Assembly (NCBI GenBank): GCA_947447825.1
Contig: CANFLL010000013.1
Location: 1 to 58,673, forward strand
Origin: Chitinophagaceae bacterium
GTDB lineage: Bacteria; Bacteroidota; Bacteroidia; Chitinophagales; Chitinophagaceae
DNA length: 58,673 bases
Direction of reading: 5' to 3'
A program made the translations under genes and the position numbers. Every line of letters begins with the position of its first letter. The stretch's first letter is position 1. Shown here in pieces: positions 1 to 8,335 of the stretch. A model generated the notes under the pieces. It saw only the letters and a list, made by a program, of their open reading frames with translations. It ran no database searches and was not told the DNA's origin.

Positions 1-73
1 AGAGAAATAATTATTTTTTAACTAAAGAGGTTATCAACAAAAGTTGAAAGTGGGAGAAAAAACGTCAACCTAT
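1..73. repeat. Left copy of a 73-bp inverted repeat shared with the right end of the window
   Basis: Bases 1-73 are the exact reverse complement of 58517-58589. Imperfect similarity continues to about base 94 and about 58496. The first bases (GAGAAATAA at 2-10) correspond to the last codons and stop of the partial reading frame at 58580-58673, so both copies seem to contain the 3' end and downstream flank of the same dispersed gene or element. The sequence begins exactly at this repeat, as expected for a contig broken at a multi-copy sequence. Confidence 0.85.
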
Positions 74-120
74 ATTATGGGACCTCAAGCTAACAACTAA
101 CCACTAATAACTAACCACTA

Positions 121-798
121 TCAGGGTACGTTTATATATTTATGTATTTGCAAGCTTAGTTCCCACTTAGGATTTGATTTTATATAGTCTATTATCAGTG
201 GCGTTACTGTTGAAGCCTTATCCCATTCTGGCTGAAGATATAATTTGCAATTACTGGAAACTTGAGAAGCATAAGTTTCTGCCCATTCAAAGTCGTGCTT
301 ATTAAAAATGACTACCTTCAATTCATTTGCTATAGCAACAACTTCAGGCAATGGAGCCTTAAATTTTTTTGGCGATAAACATACCCAATCCCAATACCCA
401 CTTAATGGTGAAGAACCAGATGTTTCTATATTGGTTCTAAAACCCCTACCTTTTAGTTCAGTTGTTAATTCGTGTAGATTATGTATTAAGGGTTCTCCTC
501 CTGTAATTACAGCAATGATATTATGGTTTACCGTTGACCGATTTCCGTTGACCGCCATCGGTTTACGGTAAACGGTAGACGGTAAACTATCCATCGCATG
601 ATTTACTATTTGATTTATTGTGAATTGAGGATGTTTAGTTGCATCCCAACTTTCTTTTACATCACACCAAACGCAGCCTACATCGCAGCCACCCAACCTG
701 ATAAAATAAGCAGCACTACCCTGATAGTATCCTTCACCCTGAATAGTATAGAAGCTTTCCATTACTGGTAGTGTATTTAACTCGTTATTAATCATCAT
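121..798 (-). CDS. queE: 7-carboxy-7-deazaguanine synthase (QueE), radical SAM
   Basis: A radical SAM enzyme that converts 6-carboxytetrahydropterin to 7-carboxy-7-deazaguanine in the queuosine (preQ0) pathway. The product has 225 residues. Visible hallmarks are FYTIQGEGYYQG near the N-terminus, the cluster motif CDVGCVWC (C38, C42, C45; CX3CX2C), the SAM-binding VITGGEP segment and a C-terminal QIHKYINVP. Two adjacent Met codons start the frame and either could be used. A low-complexity in-frame stretch at about 525-590 lies between the cluster motif and VITGGEP (separate entry). It is transcribed convergently with nothing on its 3' side and lies downstream of purD on the same strand, about 240 bp away, so operon membership is uncertain. 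Confidence 0.93.
   Translation of the reverse strand: MMINNELNTLPVMESFYTIQGEGYYQGSAAYFIRLGGCDVGCVWCDVKESWDATKHPQFTINQIVNHAMDSLPSTVYRKPMAVNGNRSTVNHNIIAVITGGEPLIHNLHELTTELKGRGFRTNIETSGSSPLSGYWDWVCLSPKKFKAPLPEVVAIANELKVVIFNKHDFEWAETYASQVSSNCKLYLQPEWDKASTVTPLIIDYIKSNPKWELSLQIHKYINVP
525..590. repeat. Low-complexity GTTGACCG/GTTTACCG repeat inside queE
   Basis: About 66 bp made of near-copies of TTACCGTTGACCG, TTTCCGTTGACCG and CGGTTTACGGTAAACGG, with self-complementary arms GTTTACC and GGTAAAC. It is read in frame and encodes roughly residues 72-92 of QueE (about STVYRKPMAVNGNRSTVNHN). It resembles the short-phrase intergenic repeats elsewhere in the window more than QueE coding sequence, so it looks like a tolerated insertion in a surface loop. 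Confidence 0.6.
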
Positions 799-1000
799 TA
801 AATTTTTTTACTAGGGAAAAAGGCTTAGATAAGGAGTATAAGAGTATTAGAGGAAGAAAAGAGTGAGTAGGAAATTACTTTATATTTTGTTATCCTACTT
901 TTACAATTTTTTCTTTCAATTAACCGTATTTAACCTATTTCCGATATTACTATTTCCTCCAATCCCCCACCACTCTTTCCTCATTTCCTTTTCCCTCATA

Positions 1001-1036
1001 TCCTCTTTTCCTCTTTTCCTCTTTTCCTCTTTTCCT
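1001..1036. repeat. Tandem 9-bp CTCTTTTCC repeat downstream of purD
   Basis: About four copies of a CTCTTTTCC unit end just before the purD stop. The wider gap 799-1038 is pyrimidine-rich on its right side, while the left side (about 850-875) carries the purine-rich complement (GAGGAAGAAAAGAGTGAG), so the two ends could pair. I see no gene in the gap. Confidence 0.75.
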
Positions 1037-1038
1037 CT

Positions 1039-2325
1039 CTATTTAAACTCATACCCAATATCATTTCTGAAGTTTATACCTTCAAAATGAAGATCTTTTA
1101 AGATAGCTAGTGATTGTTGAACAGCCTCTTGCATAGAGTTTCCCTTACTTGTAACGGTTAACACCCTGCCACCATTGGTTACAATTGCCTCACCATCTTG
1201 TTTTGTGCCCGCCTGAAAGACAAGTGAACTAGAAGGCAATTGATTATTTAAACCAGTGATTGGTCTATTCTTTTTGTAATCACCAGGATAACCGCCACTA
1301 ACGGCAACGACTGTGGCGAAGTGACCATCCGAAAAATTGATGTTAGCATCTGCAAGCGTTCCATTATCCATTGCGGCAAAAAGACTCAATAAGTCAGTTT
1401 CCAAACGAGGCAATACCACTTCTGTTTCTGGATCCCCCATCCTGCAGTTATATTCTATTACCTGTGGATCACCCTCTACATTCATCAATCCAAAGAAAAT
1501 AAATCCATTATAAATCAACCCTTCTTTTGCCAATCCATTAACTGTTGGCGCAATAATATTAGCCTCCACCTTCTGCATGAAGTCCTCATCCATAAATGGC
1601 ACTGGGGTAACACAGCCCATGCCGCCAGTATTTAACCCAGTATCCCCCTCTCCTATTCTTTTATAATCTTTAGCATGACCAAGAATGGCGTAGTCAACAC
1701 CGTTTGTTAACACAAAAACGCTGACTTCGATTCCCTTTAAAAACTCTTCAATCACCACTTTGCTACTGGCCTTCCCAAACTGTTGATGAATAATCATTTC
1801 CTCAAAAACCTGCAACGCATCTTCATGGGTTTCGCTTATCACCACCCCTTTTCCAGCAGCTAGTCCATCGGCTTTAAGCACAATTGGCAAACTATGTTTA
1901 GCGATGTAAATTTTTCCTTCTTCAAAATTATCTTTGGTAAATTCTGCATAACCAGCAGTAGGGATTCCATTGCGCTGCATAAACTTTTTAGAAAATGCTT
2001 TACTCCCTTCTAGTTGTGCAGCCTCTTTAGAAGGCCCAACCACAAATCCTTTCCAATCATTTTCAGTTTTGGCATGTTCCATAAAGTCATAAATACCATT
2101 CACCAGAGGATCTTCTGGGCCCACAACAAGTACATCTATCTTGCTATTTATGCAAAAGGATTTGATGCCTTCAAAATCTTTCACGCCCATGTCAACGATG
2201 TTAGCAATAGATGCAATGCCAGGATTTCCAGGGGCAACGAACAATTGACTACAATGATGACTTTGCAATATTTTCCAAGCGAGAGCGTGTTCTCTACCAC
2301 CGCTTCCTAGTATTAATACATTCAT
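1039..2325 (-). CDS. purD: Phosphoribosylamine-glycine ligase (GARS)
   Basis: An ATP-grasp ligase for the second step of de novo purine synthesis: 5-phosphoribosylamine + glycine + ATP gives glycinamide ribonucleotide. The product is 428 residues, normal for the family. The N-terminus MNVLILGSGGREHALAWK is the typical PurD nucleotide-like motif. It is followed by VVGPEDPL, the ATP-grasp core (LKADGLAAGKGVVI, VVIEEFLKGIEVSVF), GGMGCVTPVP and the metal-binding YNCRMGDPETEVVLPRL segment. The start at 2325 is the only sensible one. Upstream lies the repeat-rich non-coding region. Confidence 0.97.
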   Translation of the reverse strand: MNVLILGSGGREHALAWKILQSHHCSQLFVAPGNPGIASIANIVDMGVKDFEGIKSFCINSKIDVLVVGPEDPLVNGIYDFMEHAKTENDWKGFVVGPSKEAAQLEGSKAFSKKFMQRNGIPTAGYAEFTKDNFEEGKIYIAKHSLPIVLKADGLAAGKGVVISETHEDALQVFEEMIIHQQFGKASSKVVIEEFLKGIEVSVFVLTNGVDYAILGHAKDYKRIGEGDTGLNTGGMGCVTPVPFMDEDFMQKVEANIIAPTVNGLAKEGLIYNGFIFFGLMNVEGDPQVIEYNCRMGDPETEVVLPRLETDLLSLFAAMDNGTLADANINFSDGHFATVVAVSGGYPGDYKKNRPITGLNNQLPSSSLVFQAGTKQDGEAIVTNGGRVLTVTSKGNSMQEAVQQSLAILKDLHFEGINFRNDIGYEFK

Positions 2326-2471
2326 TTGGGAGGTTACTTTAATGAGGCTGCGAATGTACGAGAAACGGGAATGGGAAAGAAACGGTTTGCGGAAGCAAGG
2401 TTTTGCAATGAAGGAAACTCCATTGAAGATAAGAAAATAGGTAGAACCCCACAGTTTAGGTTACTACAACT

Positions 2472-2765
2472 CAATTTTCAGGCTAAGAACTCCAATTTTC
2501 AGTTTAACAAGTGCGTACTTTACGTTCCACAACCCAGTGCTTTAGGTTTTTTTGGTAAAATTTCACGTAGGCACAACTGAAGTTTTACGTCTGTCACCTA
2601 AAGCACGATTTCGTGGCACGTAAACCACGCACATATTTCCCTAAAACTTGGGTTACATTTATCAAAATTTGAGGTCTTGAAGTTATAGCTAGCGGTTATT
2701 AACCTAAACGTTGCGGTATCATACCCTAAACCAACCAGTTATTTACACTAAAAAACAACCCATTT
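2472..2765. repeat. Array F: degenerate 21-bp-period repeats with a large imperfect palindrome
   Basis: Two clear neighbouring units begin CAATTTTCAG at 2472 and 2493. Later units stay in the same 21-bp register, for example CCTAAAAC at 2640, CCTAAACG at 2703 and CCCTAAACC at 2724. The middle is a long imperfect inverted repeat centred at about 2571.5: GTGCTTTAGGT (2537-2547) pairs with ACCTAAAGCAC (2596-2606), and TGCGTACTTTACGT (2512-2525) pairs with 2618-2631 with two mismatches. I found no convincing gene in it. Confidence 0.6.
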
Positions 2766-2828
2766 TTTGTTTTCATTGTGGCGTATTCCTGAGTTGTATC
2801 GTATTTTTTTACTTATTACCACCTACTT

Positions 2829-3015
2829 GTGCGAATCAAGAGTTGAATTTTAGTTTTTACACAATAAAAGCCTCTTTTTTACATTATAATGGCATGTGAG
2901 CAGACATATTATTTATGGTTTATGAATACCTTCTTACAAAAGGTACTTCCTACCCTTGATTCGCATAATAAATAAAAAAAGTTGAGGCTCATTCTTAACT
3001 GAATGAGCCTTTTTT
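2829..3015 (+). ncRNA. Possible structured small RNA ending in a strong terminator
   Basis: There is no credible reading frame here, yet the segment ends in a textbook intrinsic terminator (2985-3015). An 11-bp inverted pair, TGCGAATCAAG (about 2830) and CTTGATTCGCA (about 2955), could close a roughly 135-nt structure just before it. I do not recognise an Rfam family. The terminator could instead belong to a decayed gene. Confidence 0.25.
2985..3015 (+). terminator. Intrinsic terminator without an obvious gene
   Basis: The stem is AGGCTCATTC (2985-2994) / GAATGAGCCT (3001-3010), with loop TTAACT and a T-run following. An A-run precedes it, so it could act in both directions. No protein gene ends nearby on either strand, so it marks an unannotated or lost transcript. 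Confidence 0.7.
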
Positions 3016-3038
3016 ATGCTCATTATGCCTCTTTTTTT

Positions 3039-3211
3039 GTCCGTTTTAGACTGTTTTTAGTCAGGATATTCGTCTTTTTTGTCACGATTAATGTTAATTT
3101 AGTCAGGATATTTCACTTTTGGTCAACAAAAAGTGAAATATCCTGACAAAAAACACGAATATCCTGACGAAAAACACGAATATCCTGACAAAAACAAGCC
3201 ATATTGCGCAG
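3039..3211. repeat. Array A: 21-bp repeats in two opposite orientations around a 19-bp palindrome
   Basis: Forward units start with GTC at 3039, 3060, 3081 and 3102 (core GTCAGGATATT). Reverse-complement units start ATATCCTGAC at 3138, 3159 and 3180, with a decayed one at 3201. Successive starts are exactly 21 bp apart within each orientation. The two halves meet in a perfect 19-bp hairpin: 3102-3120 pairs with 3129-3147. Confidence 0.8.
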
Positions 3212-3607
3212 GAATTACGTTGATTTTAGGTTGAAAAGAGGGGTATTTCAACCGTTTTATTTATTTCTAGGAAGGAAAGATTTGAATTTGGGAACGAGGG
3301 GAATATTTTAGGGCTGATTAGTTGGGTAAGGATGTAATTGAATGGTTTTTGTATCGGTAATCGCACGTATCATGGTGACATGAAATTTAGGTTGACAACA
3401 ACACAAGCTATTTTGTATCCTTTTACTTGCAACAGCTTCGGCAAACGCTTTTCTTATTTACATTGATGTTGAAGAAATTGTAGAACGGAGTGAAGAACAA
3501 TACCCAATGTTTTCTCAAACCACTTGACTAACGAATAAACAAGCGATATTCTATTCTAGTTTTTCTATTTTAATCGCTTTAGTGCTTTTTATTCAAACAA
3601 TTTAGTG

Positions 3608-3782
3608 TGTATAACATTTTTTCAACAGAGATGAAATATGAATAATTTGCCATCAATTTCGCTAATGAACACTAATAAATATATTCTATCCTATTCGTAT
3701 TTATTAGTGTAGTTAGTGGCAAAATGCTTTCTCTGCCAAGTTTTCTTGTCTCCATAAACTCTTTGAAAAAAAATGTTATACA
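3608..3782. repeat. MITE-like long imperfect inverted repeat
   Basis: This 175-bp segment begins TGTATAACATTTTTTCAA and ends with the near-complement (TTGAAAAAAAATGTTATACA). It has an inner hairpin with perfect 13-bp arms, ACACTAATAAATA (3669-3681) and TATTTATTAGTGT (3698-3710), and TTGCCA/TGGCAA further out. It has no coding capacity. It may be a small non-autonomous transposon relic; no clear target-site duplication is visible. Confidence 0.45.
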
Positions 3783-3913
3783 TACCCCACAGCTACTTTC
3801 AACGCTTGATTCGGATAAATGATTACTTTCAACTTCCTTAGGCTAGCCAAAACATCCTTAGTTTTGATTCAATCATCCATAATAGATGAATCACCTTTAT
3901 TAAATTTGATAAT

Positions 3914-4612
3914 ATGCAAGAAAATAAAAAGAAACTAGTAGTGCTTACTGGTGCTGGAATGAGTGCCGAAAGTGGACTGAAGACTTTTAGAGATAGCGAC
4001 GGATTGTGGGAAGGTTATGATGTGTATGAAGTAGCTACTCCACGAGGTTTTAAAGCAAATCCGGAATTGGTGCTGAACTTTTACAATGAAAGAAGACGTG
4101 ATGTGGCAAAAGCTAAACCTAATGAAGCACACATTGCATTAGCTAATTTGGAGTCTCATTTTGATGTTCACATTATTACACAAAACATTGACGACCTACA
4201 CGAACGGGGTGGCAGCAAAAAGGTTACTCACCTGCATGGCGAGATATTTAAGATGCGAAGTGTGAATGAAATATCTAAAACATACCCCATTACTGGCGAC
4301 ATTAAACTGGGTGATTTGGCAGAAGATGGTGGTCAATTGCGCCCTTTTATTGTGTGGTTTGAGGAAGAAGTGCCGATGATTGAAGTGGCGGCAAAAATTG
4401 TGAGACAAGCAGACATCTTTGTAGTTATAGGCACATCATTGCAAGTATATCCTGCGGCAGGATTGGTTAACTATGCCCCCTATCAAATCCCTAAATTTAT
4501 TATTGACAAGAAAATACCCTACACAGCTTCTTTGTATAACTTGACTGTAATTGAAAAAAGCGCAGTGGAAGGCGTGAAGGAACTGAGAAAGCAACTTAGC
4601 TATGAGTTCTGA
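3914..4612 (+). CDS. cobB: NAD-dependent protein deacylase, SIRT5/CobB class
   Basis: A Sir2 family enzyme that removes acyl groups from lysines using NAD+, giving nicotinamide and O-acyl-ADP-ribose. The product is 232 residues. It shows GAGMSAESGL (13-22), TQNIDDLHERGG (89-100) with the NAD-binding N91 and D93, and the catalytic His in HLHG (H108). The YxxR pair (Y57, R60) is the class III signature for succinyl- or malonyl-lysine. The four zinc-binding cysteines of most sirtuins are absent, as in many Bacteroidota homologues. It lies alone between the repeat region and the next gene on the same strand. An in-frame TAAATTTG is present shortly upstream. Confidence 0.93.
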   Translation: MQENKKKLVVLTGAGMSAESGLKTFRDSDGLWEGYDVYEVATPRGFKANPELVLNFYNERRRDVAKAKPNEAHIALANLESHFDVHIITQNIDDLHERGGSKKVTHLHGEIFKMRSVNEISKTYPITGDIKLGDLAEDGGQLRPFIVWFEEEVPMIEVAAKIVRQADIFVVIGTSLQVYPAAGLVNYAPYQIPKFIIDKKIPYTASLYNLTVIEKSAVEGVKELRKQLSYEF

Positions 4613-4765
4613 GTGATGAGTCATGAGTTGAAAGTTGAAAGTTTGAATGAGGGTTGGCAAGAGGAGTTGTTATTGGTTTTATTCAATAGCATTGAAGGAT
4701 GTTTTTTTGTAGAATTACCAATTGGGGACTCTATTCCTTTGTGTTCTTTGTTTTTCCTTTGTACC
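4605..4765. repeat. Short-phrase repeat plus half of a CACAAAG-type element
   Basis: Right after the sirtuin stop comes a GAGTGATGAGTCATGAG, GTTGAAAGTTGAAAG low-complexity run (about 4607-4645). Farther on, CCTTTGTGTTCTTTGTTTTT (about 4737-4757) matches the right arm of the hairpin elements described at 25446 and 34641. No left arm is evident, so this looks like a decayed copy. No gene is seen in 4613-4836. Confidence 0.4.
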
Positions 4766-4836
4766 CTTTTTGGTAAAGCTCCTTAGTAATGTTGTTTTTT
4801 GTGGTTGATGAAAATTTGAATTATTATTGCCTCGTT

Positions 4837-5685
4837 ATGAAATTAATCTTGCTTTTTATAAGTGCCTGCTTGGCATCTTCGTCTTTGTTTGCTCAATATT
4901 ATTTTACAGATATAGTGGCTAATGCACAAAGCAGCACACAATACAAACTATTGACTGATGCTAAAGTGAAACAAGTGAAAGCCATTAACTATGATGAAAA
5001 AGGTAATGTGATTGCAGATTTGGGCATTGAACAAAGTATTATTGATGGTGGCAAAAAAATTATTACTAAAACCTCAATACCTAATAGTAGTGCATCTACA
5101 CTTGAAAATAATTATACAGATGGCAAGTTGATTAGCTCTACTAACAATAATATGCAAACCTTTACCACCCTTTCTACCACTACAACCTATTCTTACAACG
5201 ACAAAGGATCAATCGCTTCTATCAATTCCACTTCAACTGATACGGCTGCCGCTACTGGTTTTTTGGCTGAAAGACATACTTGGCTATACAATGAAAAAGG
5301 ATCGCCAACTTTAATGTATAAAATAAAAGGACAAAAGGATACCTTGAAAGTGGTGTTTACGTATGATGAAAAAGGCAATGTGGCTGATGAACGCTGGATG
5401 AAAAAAGGGCAAATGACAGAAAAATATTACTACTACTATAATGACATCGGTTTACTTACGGATGTGGTTAGATTTAATGACAGAGTTAGAAAACTGTTAC
5501 CAGATTTTGTTTATGAATATGATGCAGATGCAAACATGACCAAAATGACGCAAGCAATAATGGGCGGAACAGATTATCTTATTTGGGAATACACCTATAA
5601 TGATAAAGGACTTAAAGAAACCGAAACCTGCTATAACAGAAAAAAGAAGCTTCAAGGTAAAGTGGTGTTTGAGTATAGTTATTAG
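4837..5685 (+). CDS. Secreted YD-repeat-like protein of unknown function
   Basis: From the ATG at 4837 the product is 282 residues and begins with a clear signal peptide (MKLILLFISACLASSSLFAQ), so this start is preferred over an upstream in-frame ATG at 4789. The body contains several loosely repeated Y-(D/N)-E/D-K-G motifs (INYDEKGN, YNDKGSI, YNEKGSP, YDEKGNV, YNDIGLL, YNDKGLK), spaced like the YD/RHS-type beta repeats of secreted proteins. There is no lipobox Cys and no T9SS C-terminal domain. It is probably exported to the periplasm or surface; the function is unknown. It uses a TAG stop. Confidence 0.75.
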   Translation: MKLILLFISACLASSSLFAQYYFTDIVANAQSSTQYKLLTDAKVKQVKAINYDEKGNVIADLGIEQSIIDGGKKIITKTSIPNSSASTLENNYTDGKLISSTNNNMQTFTTLSTTTTYSYNDKGSIASINSTSTDTAAATGFLAERHTWLYNEKGSPTLMYKIKGQKDTLKVVFTYDEKGNVADERWMKKGQMTEKYYYYYNDIGLLTDVVRFNDRVRKLLPDFVYEYDADANMTKMTQAIMGGTDYLIWEYTYNDKGLKETETCYNRKKKLQGKVVFEYSY

Positions 5686-5745
5686 AAGGTTTATTCTAAC
5701 GACTAATAACTAAAAACAAAAGATAATTTCCTTATTTTTAAACCG

Positions 5746-6384
5746 ATGTTCAATTATACCGATAAAACATATTTTGAGTACGACCTATCAGATTATCTTG
5801 ATTTGAATAATGCAGTCTCATTGCAGGAGGCAAATACCATTTTTGCGTTCTTTAAAAACCACTGGCTTTTTAAATGGAATGATGCCCACAATGACTGCGA
5901 AGACAGGGCTAATGCTATCTGTATTTTGTTGGATCAATGGCGAATACCCAATTATAAGGGATGGGTTTTTAGCGGTTATTACCTTAAAGGAGAATATGGT
6001 TCGCTCATTAATTTATGGAACTATCATGTGGCTACTATTATTCCTGTTCAGATTGATTATATTACTTATCTATACGTTATCGATCCAGCAACGCTTCACC
6101 AATTAGAAACCATTGATTTTTGGGCTAGTAATGTTACCGAATTCCCTTACAGCTATTATCTGGTGAAATATGGCAGTTATTACATTTTTCCTGCGGAAAA
6201 TATTCAACGCGATAACTGGCATTGGCGCGACCATGAAAACTATCAATGGACGATTGAAGGGCTAGCTGGCATTAATGGTGTTGCCCCCGATGGCGACTTT
6301 CATATTTACAATAACAGAAAGATTATCGAACGTACTAAAGTTGAATTCAATAAACTAAAAAATGGAGGATCTCCCTTCAGGTAA
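5746..6384 (+). CDS. Protein-glutaminase-like (deamidase) domain protein
   Basis: A 212-residue protein with the Cys-His-Asp pattern of the protein-glutaminase fold: C51 in HNDCEDRANAIC, H94 in LWNYHVATI and D113 in YVIDPAT. In the Chryseobacterium enzyme this triad deamidates protein-bound glutamine. Unlike that secreted enzyme, I see no signal peptide or pro-region, so it is probably cytoplasmic or uses another export route. Its last 30 bp overlap the 3' end of convergent recQ. Assignment rests on motif spacing; a transglutaminase-like cysteine peptidase is the alternative. Confidence 0.6.
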   Translation: MFNYTDKTYFEYDLSDYLDLNNAVSLQEANTIFAFFKNHWLFKWNDAHNDCEDRANAICILLDQWRIPNYKGWVFSGYYLKGEYGSLINLWNYHVATIIPVQIDYITYLYVIDPATLHQLETIDFWASNVTEFPYSYYLVKYGSYYIFPAENIQRDNWHWRDHENYQWTIEGLAGINGVAPDGDFHIYNNRKIIERTKVEFNKLKNGGSPFR

Positions 6385-8283
6385 AAGTTTCATAACGCCC
6401 TCTTCATCAATAGAAATTTGAAATTCTTCTTGCATCATGGATACAACTTTCCATAAACTTTCACGAGAATGAATGGGTATCCCTTCAAAAAAAGTAAGAA
6501 ATGAAGTGTGCCCCGCATTTAAATAGTCCAAAATGTGTTTTTGTATGGCTGCTAATTCTGTTAAATCATCCGGCCTTTTCTTTTTTTTTAAACAATTATC
6601 ACATACCCCACAATGCCCTGCTTCCACATCACCAAAATAGAGTGCAATGTATTTGCTTCTGCATTGTTCATCTATCAAAGCAAACCATCTCATATCACTC
6701 ACTCTTCCTTCAAAAGCTTTTTTCCTTCTGGAATAAGCAGGATAATTAATGTTCAAATATTTGGCAGGTGCTCTATCCAAAATAAAATGTATTTGCGGCG
6801 TTTCCTTTTGTGGTTGATAATGCAAAATGCGATAGGATTGTAGTTGCATCAGTTTCATTTTAACATCCTCTTCCTTCATGCGCAACATCTTTGCAATACG
6901 CTTTTCCGAGATGCTAACTTCATTATCATAGATGCCCGTGTAGCTTCGTAGCAAGCATTTAGCCACAGAATCTAACTGAGGAAGCGTTTGTTCTAAATCG
7001 TTCAGCACTCCTTTTTCGGCAGTGAACACCACTTTTGAAGGCAGAAAAACGGTTTCATTAAAAGATAAATGCCCTTCTTGCTCCAACACTTTCAATACCG
7101 AAACCGCCACCGCAGCATTCAATTTAAAGTTTTTGATAAATGTTGCGATATCAAAATCATAATAATTGCCCTCCCCAATGCCAACTGGAATGTTCAAAAA
7201 ATTAGCCAAAGCCTGATAAACATTGCTCAAAACTTCTACTGATGGATACCTTATTTCGGGCAGTTCTTCTAGTCTTTTAATGTCCTGATCATTATACAAC
7301 AAGATGCAATAAGCTTTTTCTCCATCTCTACCAGCCCTTCCTGCTTCCTGATAATAACTCTCCAAGCACTCAGGAATGTCGTAATGAATAACAGTGCGCA
7401 CGTCTGGTTTATCAATCCCCATTCCAAAAGCGTTCGTACAAACAACCACACGTGTTCTATTATCAATCCAATCTTGTTGCTTTTTACTCCGTTCTTCTTG
7501 CGTTAACCCAGCATGATAAAAGTGAGATGAAATGTTTTGCAACGCCAATAACTGCGAAACTTGTTGCGTTTGGTTTCTGCTTCGAGTATAAATAATGCTG
7601 CTTCCATTCACACTATTCAATATATCAGTAACCTTATTAATCTTACTATCTACCTTAAAAGCAGAATAGGAAAGGTTAGGACGCTCAAAGCTTTGTTTAA
7701 AAATTGTTGCTTTAAATAGTTTTAGTTTTTTGATAATATCCTCTTCCACAATAGCCGTTGCAGATGCAGTAAGCGCAATCATTGGAACATTTTTGTGTAC
7801 ATGTCTTAGAAAAGAAATCTTTAAATAAGGTGGGCGAAAATCGTAGCCCCACTGACTAACACAATGTGCTTCATCAACCGCAATAAGGCTACAATCAAGT
7901 TTAGGCAAGTATTTAAGAAACAGATTTGTTTCCATCCTTTCAGGAGAAATGTATAGGAATTTATAGTTGCCTGCCACTACATCTTCCAATATAGTCTCAA
8001 CATCAAATGGTGAAAGACCACCATAAATAGCAATGGCAGGAATGCCTCGGCTTAAAAGACCATCTACTTGATCTTTCATCAGTGCAACCAATGGTGAAAT
8101 TACCAAACAAACGCCTTCCATTATCAATGCTGGCACCTGAAAACAGATAGACTTTCCACCACCAGTGGGCAACATGGCAAACACATCATGCCCTGCCAAT
8201 ACAGCTTCTATGATAGCTTCTTGATTACCCCTAAAGTTGCTGTGCTGCCAATATTGTTGTAGTATCTGTGAGGGAGTTGTCAA
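6355..8283 (-). CDS. recQ: ATP-dependent DNA helicase RecQ
   Basis: A 3'-5' superfamily 2 DNA helicase for recombination and fork repair. The product is 642 residues. Motif I is TGGGKS (40-45), motif II DEAH (137-140) followed by the RecQ aromatic-rich loop CVSQWGYDFRPPY, motif V TNAFGMGIDKPDV, and motif VI QEAGRAGRDG. The zinc-binding cysteines lie around CRSKYIALYF...CGVCDNC, followed by a winged-helix region. The C-terminal tail is short and there is no obvious HRDC domain. Genes on both sides are convergent or distant, so it is monocistronic. A TAACTTTG box lies upstream. Confidence 0.95.
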   Translation of the reverse strand: MTTPSQILQQYWQHSNFRGNQEAIIEAVLAGHDVFAMLPTGGGKSICFQVPALIMEGVCLVISPLVALMKDQVDGLLSRGIPAIAIYGGLSPFDVETILEDVVAGNYKFLYISPERMETNLFLKYLPKLDCSLIAVDEAHCVSQWGYDFRPPYLKISFLRHVHKNVPMIALTASATAIVEEDIIKKLKLFKATIFKQSFERPNLSYSAFKVDSKINKVTDILNSVNGSSIIYTRSRNQTQQVSQLLALQNISSHFYHAGLTQEERSKKQQDWIDNRTRVVVCTNAFGMGIDKPDVRTVIHYDIPECLESYYQEAGRAGRDGEKAYCILLYNDQDIKRLEELPEIRYPSVEVLSNVYQALANFLNIPVGIGEGNYYDFDIATFIKNFKLNAAVAVSVLKVLEQEGHLSFNETVFLPSKVVFTAEKGVLNDLEQTLPQLDSVAKCLLRSYTGIYDNEVSISEKRIAKMLRMKEEDVKMKLMQLQSYRILHYQPQKETPQIHFILDRAPAKYLNINYPAYSRRKKAFEGRVSDMRWFALIDEQCRSKYIALYFGDVEAGHCGVCDNCLKKKKRPDDLTELAAIQKHILDYLNAGHTSFLTFFEGIPIHSRESLWKVVSMMQEEFQISIDEEGVMKLLPEGRSSIF

Positions 8284-8327
8284 AAGTGTGTTGTATGAGT
8301 TTGATGATAAAGCCTTTTTTCGAATTT

Positions 8328-8335
8328 CAAAGTTA
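8328..8335 (-). promoter_or_regulatory. Candidate -7 box for recQ
   Basis: Read on the minus strand this is TAACTTTG, an exact match to the Bacteroidota -7 consensus TAnnTTTG, about 45 bp upstream of the recQ ATG. I do not see a convincing -33 TTTG. The rest of 8284-8673 holds no gene that I can support. Confidence 0.35.

Noticed and set aside
863-1090. Plus-strand reading frame of ~75 codons opposite purD and its 3' flank
   Set aside because: Made of Leu/Phe/Ser codons from the CTCTTTTCC repeat and partly antisense to purD.
2326-2580. Reading frame upstream of purD
   Set aside because: Runs into array F, no family resemblance and no start signal.
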